The notes under the pieces are model-generated. The model saw nothing but the letters and a program-made list of their open reading frames with translations. It did no database searches and had not been told where the DNA came from. A program made the position numbers and the translations under genes. A stretch of 64,000 nt of DNA. It comes from Chalara sp. BL73. Taxonomy: Eukaryota; Ascomycota; Leotiomycetes; Helotiales. The stretch covers positions 248,001 through 312,000 of the forward strand of contig CAKJVC010000065.1 in the NCBI GenBank assembly GCA_918026815.1, written 5' to 3'. Shown piece after piece: positions 57,303 to 64,000 of this stretch. The number at the start of each line of letters is the position of its first letter. Position 1 is the stretch's first letter.

Positions 57303-57677
57303 TTACTCCTTGTCCTGGCAAAATGTGATGCGATTCCCAAACGGATCAATAACCGCCATCTCTTTAGCACCAACCCCTGGACCTTCCTCGATGCCCGGCC
57401 TCATGTACCGATACATCTTGGCTTGCAGCTCGCCATGATACGCTACCAGCCCCTTCATCGCCACCCGCACATGAACGCCGGGACTGCCGTCGCCGTGGTG
57501 CTCGCTCAGGTGCAGCACCAGCCCGCCCCTCGAGACCTGCCGATACAGAGGCGCGTTGTCGTCAAACCTGTGGTCCCAGTCGACCTTGAAGCCAAGGTAC
57601 CCGAGGTAGAACTCGTCCGCCTTGGCGATGTCAAAAACGCGGAGGATTGGAATGACGGATTGGAACTCGATAGCCAT
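57303..57677 (-). CDS. Glyoxalase/bleomycin-resistance superfamily protein, single exon
   Basis: From the ATG at 57677 (MAIEFQSVIPILRVFDIAKA) the protein is 124 residues; an in-frame ATG at 57710 would add 11 residues, but the shorter form matches the family's usual start. The fold signature is complete: EFYLGYLGFKVDWDHRF, LYRQVSRGGLVLHLSEHHGD, HVRVAMKGLVAYHGEL, and the C-terminal AVIDPFGNRITFCQ. This vicinal-oxygen-chelate family includes lyases, dioxygenases and antibiotic-binding proteins. Close resemblance to the compact bacterial glyoxalase-superfamily proteins, and the lack of introns, suggest transfer from bacteria (inference). Substrate is unknown, and no cluster partners are adjacent. 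Confidence 0.85.
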   Translation of the reverse strand: MAIEFQSVIPILRVFDIAKADEFYLGYLGFKVDWDHRFDDNAPLYRQVSRGGLVLHLSEHHGDGSPGVHVRVAMKGLVAYHGELQAKMYRYMRPGIEEGPGVGAKEMAVIDPFGNRITFCQDKE

Positions 57678-57710
57678 AGTGCCTTTGCGTGCGCGCCGTA
57701 TAGTTGACAA

Positions 57711-58144
57711 GGCAGGCGCAGCTTGCAGTGTCGATCCTTTTTAGCCGTAATTTTCAGAAAAGGTTAGACTGCCAAGAGCCGTAGAAATATAATCTGTAAA
57801 ATGAGAAATGGGTCAGCAATAAATATTACTAGTTAAAAGGTCCATGAGAGACAAACCGAAAGTCCAGAGAAACAAAGTCGAAGTTGTTCAGGGGGGAGAC
57901 AGTTTAACTCTCGCGGACAATTGGTGTTAATAGAGAGGCATTACTTATACCTCAATGCCAAGGTTTCGTACAGCAGGCAGCAGCGGTTCTGTAGCTACGT
58001 AATCGAAGCTGCTTCCCAAAATTACGTTTTTGATATCCGATCGATGTCTACGATCCCTGAATGACGCAAAGACTTGAGTCACGACTACACCGTTTCCCAA
58101 CTTACTACTAGAAAGAAATGTATTTGGTTTCTTCCCATCGTGTT
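57711..58144. other. Upstream region of the glyoxalase-type gene
   Basis: No gene or clear motif is seen. Confidence 0.35.
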
Positions 58145-58387
58145 TGTAACAACTCCAGGCGAACAGGGATCTCGATCCGTAGATCTCAGGTGGAAGGACT
58201 CAAAAGTGTGAACGACTGTCAATTGCTATAACTAAGAGGACAAGCTACAGACGGAAGAAAGGAAGGAGAGTAGTGCTTTATATACGGGAGGCTGGCCAGG
58301 GGCCAGTGTAAGCGAGCCCTGTGGTGTCAGGGGCCGAGCCCTAAAAGGTCGAGCCCCAAGGGGCTCTAAGCGAGATGGGCCGTGACA
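58145..58387 (-). repeat. Solo LTR, family 2 (copy d)
   Basis: A 243-bp TGTAACAAC...CCGTGACA unit is very close to 1692-1915 but has an extra ~20-bp internal duplication (gccgagccc/gtcgagcccc). The flanks differ. Confidence 0.75.
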
Positions 58388-58789
58388 TACAGTAGAAGGC
58401 GAAATGGGCGTCGCCTGTTTTTTTACTTAACTTTTTTTAGGGGCCGCGGGGTAAACCTTTGGCTTGTGTGGCTTTACGGAAACATTTGTAGCGAAGAAGT
58501 ACCCCATACTCAAGGGAGCATTACCTACCTCGTGCATAGCTCTGTCACCAGCGAAATCGCCTTCCCGGCGCACGGACATTTTATGTGTCTAGTTCACCAG
58601 CCGGCGTCAGCCCACCCCCAGCGGCCCATTGTGAATGTCAGAAATAGGGTCTATTGCACAGGGAATCAATTAGAGGATCTGCGAAGGTATCACGGTGATG
58701 GGAATACGGGCTTATTAGAGCGTTCAGTGGTGATGATATTCTCTACAGCGCTGAGCAGTAAATGAGGGGAAGACATGCTCTAGCTCCTG
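58388..58789. other. No gene recognised
   Basis: A 127-codon open frame begins at 58382 inside the LTR end and has no recognisable motif. It is probably chance. Confidence 0.3.
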
Positions 58790-58798
58790 GGTCCCAAT

Positions 58799-59463
58799 AC
58801 ATTTACCACTATGGTAGGTTTATAATTTGCTTAGGTAAGCGCTCAAAACCTACCACCCCACCACACAGGGCAACCAGCCTGTAAACAAAGAACAACTAGC
58901 CTTTAAAACACAAAGCAACCAGCCTGTATTTACAAAGCAATCAGCCTGTAAAAACGCGATTACAAACTTGTAGTACAACTATATATTGCTTTTAAAACTA
59001 GTTTCACAAATCAATTTAAACTTAAGCAAAACAGTATTATTATGCTTTTCGTATTGGTTGATTTATTTTATACAATAATTGACAAAAAACAGTGTTTTGT
59101 TAATATGACTGTAGCAATCAACTTTCGTTCAAAAACCTCGCAAAATCAGTCACGAGCTTACATAAAGCTCAAAAGTTTAACATCAAAAAATTTTTTTGTA
59201 AAGCTACAAATAGAATTATACACAAATAAAATTATTTCAGGTTTATAATCGCGTTTTTACAAGCTAGTCACGTTATGTTTTACAGGCTGGTTGTTCTGTG
59301 CTTATAGGCTAGTTGTCCTGTGTTTACAGGCTGGTTGTTCTGTGTGTACAGGCTTGTTGCTTTATGTTTACAGGCTTGTTGCCCTGTGTGGTGGGGTGGT
59401 AGGTTTTGAGCGCTTACCTAAGCAAATTATAAACCTACCATAGTGGTATATGTATTGGAACCC
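58799..59463. mobile_element. MITE M1 (long TIRs, 9-bp target duplication)
   Basis: A 665-bp foldback element runs from GGGTCCCAATAC to GTATTGGAACCC. The TIRs extend over 150 bp each (shared gtaggtttataatttgctta, cgctcaaaacctaccacccc) and then contain repeated cagcctgtaaa/tttacaggctggttg units. CTAGCTCCT lies on both sides (58790-58798 and 59464-59472). No coding capacity. The 9-bp duplication fits a Mutator-like relative (inference). Confidence 0.82.
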
Positions 59464-59472
59464 CTAGCTCCT

Positions 59473-60020
59473 GGGTTTCAATACGTTTACCACCCTGGTA
59501 GGTTTATAATTTGCTTAGTCAGCAATTTTCAAAACCTACCACCCCCCCTACCACTGTAAGCCCTGTAAGTACAGGGACGCTACAGGCACATGGCACACTG
59601 TAAGCGCTATAAGTACAGAGGACACTACAGGCACAGGAAACACTGTAAGCGCTGTAACTAAGCGCCAAAAATGATCGCACATCGCATTTTGCACTGTAAT
59701 TTTGCTTACAATTAATGCACCGTTAAATACAATTACATTACAACATAAATATTTGGCTTTTACTGCCACAAAGTCTATAAAGTCTACTAAATATATAGCG
59801 TTCTTTGTACTTACAGTGCAAAATGCGATGTGCGATCATTTTTGGTAGAGTGTTTCCTGTGCCTGTAGTGTCCTCTGTACTTATAGCGCTTACAGTGTGT
59901 CATGTGCCTGTAGCGTCCCTGTACTTACAGGGCTTACAGTGGTAGGGGGGGTGGTAGGTTTTGAAAATTGCTGACTAAGCAAATTATAAACCTACCAGGG
60001 TGGTAAACGTATTGAAACCC
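59473..60020. mobile_element. MITE M2, inserted next to M1
   Basis: A 548-bp relative of M1 runs from GGGTTTCAATACG to CGTATTGAAACCC with TIRs of about 200 bp containing tandem ctgtaagcgctrtaagtaca-type units. CTAGCTCCT is on both sides (59464-59472 and 60021-60029), the left copy being shared with M1. Confidence 0.82.
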
Positions 60021-60460
60021 CTAGCTCCTTGGCCTACTTACGTAAGCCGATTCCTGACAGTGAACACGAATTTCAGCGGGCATCCCCGTGTCGTCTGCCT
60101 TTACTTAATCGCTGCCTACCTCAGCACCACTGCGATCTCCCTGTCCTTCCCAACTGCCTCCCATCGCCGCGCTTCTATGCGCCCAAAGGGCCACATCTTA
60201 GACCCGGAGGGCTTTTTCGCCGATCTGCTTTGGCTGCCCTATATTGGCTATCATGTTGGGAGCCCTGCTCAAGGCTGCGCTCAGGATTGGGGTCTCGGGA
60301 AGCCTCCTGCTCCTCGTCGACTATCTCTATTCTTTGGACAAATTCGATGATACGACCAACAAAGAAGAAGTTGGCGGTGCCCTGACTTTGGCAGTTATTA
60401 TTCTGTCAATTGTCAGCCTTTTTTTTTCTTGGACTTGCGCGGACGATCCAACTTGGTGGC

Positions 60461-62776
60461 ATGGTTTTGCTTCGCCCGGCGGATTGGATTCACGGCAGGA
60501 ACAGCGTTCGTCCGCTGATACCGGCGCTCCCCTATGTTTTACTATTTCTGTACAGCGCAGCGGTTGAGACTATCGGGTTATGGGCTGGTCTGCTTTGGAT
60601 GGTGATACTGTTTGACATTGTGGCGACGTATGTCCGCGATCCGTATAATAAGGTACCCCGTGAATTCATAGCAGTCATGACGAGGAAGAGGAGAAAAGAA
60701 AGCCTAAAGGCGAGATCTCGCCGCTATACAGCTTTGCGCCTACGGATATTGGAGTTTAGACTGATTACGCTTTGCCCGGCCGATAACGACGCTCCAATCG
60801 TCTGCAAGCTCGACGTGTTCGCATTTACGGAACACCCACCATACGAAGCTGTGTCATGGTCATGGGGATCTGGCGAAATTCAAGCCAGTAATTTAATCTT
60901 TGTTAACGGCAGGGAAACGAATGTCTCCAACAATTTGTTTATCACCTTGAAGCATTTACGATGTGACAAGGAGCCTCGAAGGCTGTGGATTGATGCACTA
61001 TGCATCGACCAGGGTAATATTTACGAGAAAGGCGAGCAAGTACAACTGATGAACTCAATATACCGTTCTGCTAGCCGTGTACTCGTGTGGCTTGGTGCAG
61101 GTAGTCATGCCACTGACTGGGCCATACGATATATTCGCGATGCTGCCAGATCTACTGATCGCAAACAGCCTCCTGACGGGAATTCGGAGATCGCTTTGCC
61201 GATCTTCGAGCGGGCGTGGTGGACTCGCGTTTGGATTATTCAAGAAATTGCCATGGCTCGCGAGGATCCCATCGTCGGCTGCGGTCATGAGTGGCTTCCC
61301 TGGTCGCAGATTATCCGATTTGCTACGACTTCTCTGGGAGTTACGCTGGCATCTGGCCCCTATCCACGACAATCCAGCGCCGTTAGGATGCTGAAAGGCC
61401 ACAATCTAACAATACTAGAGGACATCCGCCAGAAGGTCGCCAACGGAAAGACGACGGCACTGGACTGGTATCTGCGACGCTCTACCAGCTTCGATGCAAC
61501 AGATTCAAGGGACAAAGTGTACGCACTTCTCGGAATGGCCAGGGATATCGACCGCATGAACCTGATTCCGGATTACGACGATCTGAACCTGCAGCGACAT
61601 CTCAATGCGAGAGTTGTGCACTTTCTTGTCACAGATGGGTGTCTGAACATCCTGTCCTGGTACCGAAACCCAAAACGGTATCTACCCAGGTTCGATGGCC
61701 CGTTCTCCCTAATAGCTGATCAACGATATCATCCGCACGCGAACACATGGCCGTCATGGGTGCCCAGTTTTGATGGCAAAACAGATTTTTGCCACGTGAT
61801 ACTCAAGGTCGAGACACCGCTCTTAAACGACAACGATTGGTACCGCGCCTCTGGGGCACGAAGGGCATACGGGAGTGTTTCGAATAACCTGCAGGTCCTT
61901 ATCGCCGAGGGGATCCTTTTCGACATTGTGGAGTCTACAATTAAGCCATGCGTCAACCCCCTAGAGTACCTTGACCACTTGATTCGGGTTGGGAGCCTCT
62001 TCACGTCGACTTTAGACTCGAATCGATTATACCAGTTGGATTACTTCATTTCCCGTTGTAGATTGTTCTTCGGTGACCACTATCTCGATCACTTCGGTCA
62101 GCTCAAAACAACATTATTCCTTAACCGATCGGGAGCCGACTGGCGGACCCTCGTCGCTGGCCGAACCGTAGCCCCTGACGGAGACCTCCAGCCTTCAACA
62201 TATGGGTCGGACGGGCCAACACCTGACCCAAGTGATGCGCCTCCTGTGCCATGGCGTTCGTTTCCGGAGATGTACGAGGCTCTTGTTAAGGGCAAACCGG
62301 TTCCTGCTAACTTCGCGCCGCTCTCCGTGGCCGACGATTCGGCGACAAGTGGGGTGGCTGAATGGGACAGGGTTCTCATCCAGTTGTTTGCATACGAAGG
62401 GGCAGATAGGGAACAGCTTCTCTTGCTCGAATACACACGACCGTTCTGGAAGCAATGCAGACCAGCAACGGCAAACCGGACAGCATTTACGACGCGAGCA
62501 GGATTTGTAGGACTCGGCCCGCTAGATACAAATGAGGGCGATGTGGTTGCCATCCTCTTTGGAGCGGATGTGCCCTTTATAATGAGACCGTCATCGCCAT
62601 TCCCAGAGGCGGGGGAACCTCAGGGCAGCCAAGAGTCAAGGTGGAAGAAGAGGTATTCATTGATGGGTGATTGTTATGTCCAGTCGATTATGGCTGGCGA
62701 GCTGATTGATTTATTGGACCGGTTCGGGTGGGAGAACATGAATGGTATCGAGGTTGGTGACTTTCGGATCGATTAA
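60461..62776 (+). CDS. HET-domain (heterokaryon incompatibility) protein
   Basis: The first ATG in the long frame is 60461, giving 771 residues. One or two membrane segments near the start (ALPYVLLFLYSAAVETIGLW, GLLWMVILFDIVATYV) precede the HET domain (about residues 125-280): YEAVSWSWGS, RRLWIDALCIDQGNIYEKGE, RVLVWLGAG and RAWWTRVWIIQEIAMA. The long C-terminus (SRDKVYALLGMARD, YVQSIMAGE) is typical of fungal HET proteins. Another frame from ATG 60253 also encodes a hydrophobic N-terminus (LTLAVIILSIVSLFF) and meets this one at a 9-T run (60419-60427), so the original start may be 60253 with a one-base slip. HET proteins trigger cell death after hyphal fusion between incompatible strains or serve related immunity roles. 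A MITE ends 230 bp upstream of 60253. Confidence 0.87.
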   Translation: MVLLRPADWIHGRNSVRPLIPALPYVLLFLYSAAVETIGLWAGLLWMVILFDIVATYVRDPYNKVPREFIAVMTRKRRKESLKARSRRYTALRLRILEFRLITLCPADNDAPIVCKLDVFAFTEHPPYEAVSWSWGSGEIQASNLIFVNGRETNVSNNLFITLKHLRCDKEPRRLWIDALCIDQGNIYEKGEQVQLMNSIYRSASRVLVWLGAGSHATDWAIRYIRDAARSTDRKQPPDGNSEIALPIFERAWWTRVWIIQEIAMAREDPIVGCGHEWLPWSQIIRFATTSLGVTLASGPYPRQSSAVRMLKGHNLTILEDIRQKVANGKTTALDWYLRRSTSFDATDSRDKVYALLGMARDIDRMNLIPDYDDLNLQRHLNARVVHFLVTDGCLNILSWYRNPKRYLPRFDGPFSLIADQRYHPHANTWPSWVPSFDGKTDFCHVILKVETPLLNDNDWYRASGARRAYGSVSNNLQVLIAEGILFDIVESTIKPCVNPLEYLDHLIRVGSLFTSTLDSNRLYQLDYFISRCRLFFGDHYLDHFGQLKTTLFLNRSGADWRTLVAGRTVAPDGDLQPSTYGSDGPTPDPSDAPPVPWRSFPEMYEALVKGKPVPANFAPLSVADDSATSGVAEWDRVLIQLFAYEGADREQLLLLEYTRPFWKQCRPATANRTAFTTRAGFVGLGPLDTNEGDVVAILFGADVPFIMRPSSPFPEAGEPQGSQESRWKKRYSLMGDCYVQSIMAGELIDLLDRFGWENMNGIEVGDFRID

Positions 62777-64000
62777 GCAAGCGGCTGTCGAGGAAATTAT
62801 GGATTGTATTCGGGGTGTGGGATCAGCTGATCTGCGCTATAAGCTTCTTCAATGATTTCGTAGTCTAGCCAAAACACGTTTTTGTATATAACTACCTGTA
62901 GCACGTAAAATTTTTGTAGTCTCACGATCCACCAAGGGTCGGTGGGTAGTGTACCGGATAAAGTTCGTGTTCTTCAAACGCATTGAACACCGAATCTTTA
63001 CCCGGGCTACCGAACGCGAGAATCTCCTTTGTTCTCCAACCGGGCGCAGTTCAAATTGACCGTATTCTTGGTGATCCTGTCGAAATTGCCACGATCCTAA
63101 TACAGGCGCCAGTGATAGCTGTTTGTAAAGTATCAAATACGAAGATTCTAAAGAAAAAAAGTGTAACTGTTGTTGGTGTGTTTCCAGAAAGAGGCTAGAG
63201 GCATGGCACCAGGAGTGGGCGAAAGCCGCAGATGTGGCTGTGGAAAAGTGCTTGCGCCACAGTGAGAATCTCAAGAGCCTGAAGGTGCCGATCGGATCCG
63301 AGGCAATGCCTGCATAAAAAACTATGCTGTGCCAGACGGACGTCAAGAGACAATGCGCTGCTGTGGCACGAAAAGCGAGTTCAGGTCACTGTCAACATGC
63401 AAGCTCCAAAATCATTTCCGAAGTTTGCATCAGAAGGTCCAAAATCCCATGAAACGAGCAACGAACTGGACCATGATCGCCAAAGCACAGTCGACGCTAA
63501 TGCACCCCGCAACTTACCCCGGCCCATTACGCTGGCTGGTAGTGCCCACCCACCCATGTTACTCTAGTAAAGTGTTGGCTTGGCTCATGGCCTGTGCTGA
63601 GCTATTAGCCCGGATCGCTCCACAACTTCTCGAGACATACTTTTGCAATGCCTAAACTGTACTTCAAGGCGTCCTTGGGCACCACCCCACCGTCTTTCCA
63701 TAGAATCAGCCTTCGAAACACTCCATCAGCACAACCCAGCCTCCGTCCCTTTCAACGACCCCTTCGCTAGCTCGACGCGTGATCCAGCACCATCTGCATC
63801 TCTCTGTAAAGCCATTTTTCTCACGCCTATTTCTTGCTCTCACGACTCGCCGCTAATTCTTTCTAGCATGGCATTCCCCTATCGCAGCCTTTGTTGCACG
63901 CTAAGTTACCTGCTTCTCGCCTCGTAGTTCATGAATTATCACGATCCGCCTTGCCTCTTCCCTCAGGACAAGTCTCCCCGTTCTACCACGATAAATGACC
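62777..64000. other. Downstream of HET; LTR family 3 fragment; no further gene
   Basis: 63088-63190 repeats the family 3 LTR start (gccacgatcctaatacaggc, atcaaatacgaagattctaa) without a right end. Open frames at 62849-63346 and 63329-63927 lack recognisable motifs and overlap on both strands; the last may be the edge of a gene beyond the window. Confidence 0.4.

Noticed and set aside
62849..63346. 165-codon minus-strand frame downstream of the HET gene
   Set aside because: Overlaps an LTR fragment and shows no family resemblance; likely chance.
1..64000. CRISPR arrays, operons, ribosome binding sites
   Set aside because: The window is eukaryotic (introns, fungal families, LTR and LINE elements); repeat arrays seen are minisatellites without unique spacers.

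Overview
The window looks like a repeat-rich (accessory or subtelomere-like) stretch of a filamentous ascomycete (Pezizomycotina) genome. Evidence: short 44-69 bp introns with GT...CTAAC...AG signals, and fungus-specific families (HET, Clr5, DUF3716, Zn2Cys6 regulator remnants, NB-ARC/TPR remnants, alpha-glucoside-type sugar transporter). Many old transposons carry in-frame TAA/TAG codons where Gln or Trp is expected, as repeat-induced point mutation (RIP) would produce. The species cannot be fixed from sequence reading alone.

Layout. 1-1470: 5' end of a decayed Ty3/gypsy element (gag plus LTR). About 2,380-8,560: a decayed Helitron (Rep-helicase pseudogene) sharing its region with an apparently intact four-exon DUF3716 gene. 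8,661-14,936: a compact, non-AT-rich DNA element (element 1) with perfect terminal inverted repeats and a perfect 8-bp target duplication, encoding a RecQ-like helicase and, convergently, a DUF6589 protein. 15.3-16.9 kb: a Clr5-domain gene. 17.2-22 kb: LINE fragment, solo LTRs and a broken NB-ARC/TPR gene. 23.5-25.3 kb: an intact four-exon MFS sugar transporter. 28.0-28.9 kb: a small protein kinase gene. 30,766-41,288: element 2, a 10.5-kb, AT-rich, heavily mutated relative of element 1 with its own 8-bp target duplication, the same RecQ and DUF6589 genes, an extra cysteine-rich gene and elaborate internal repeats. 41.7-51.9 kb: a graveyard of LTRs, copia-like gag, a transcription-factor remnant, a Tc1/mariner deletion derivative, a LINE ORF1 and minisatellites. 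52.3-55.9 kb: an intact three-exon C2H2 zinc-finger gene. 57.3-57.7 kb: a bacterial-looking glyoxalase-fold gene. 58.8-60.0 kb: two tandem MITEs sharing three copies of one 9-bp target site. 60.3-62.8 kb: a HET-domain gene.

The most interesting content is the pair of RecQ-DUF6589 elements. Two diverged copies, each with TIRs starting TTAYCTCA, a private perfect 8-bp target duplication and hairpin-forming ends, show that this gene pair is a transposon. DUF6589 is the best candidate transposase and the RecQ-like protein an accessory helicase. I cannot tell from here whether this superfamily has been formally described.
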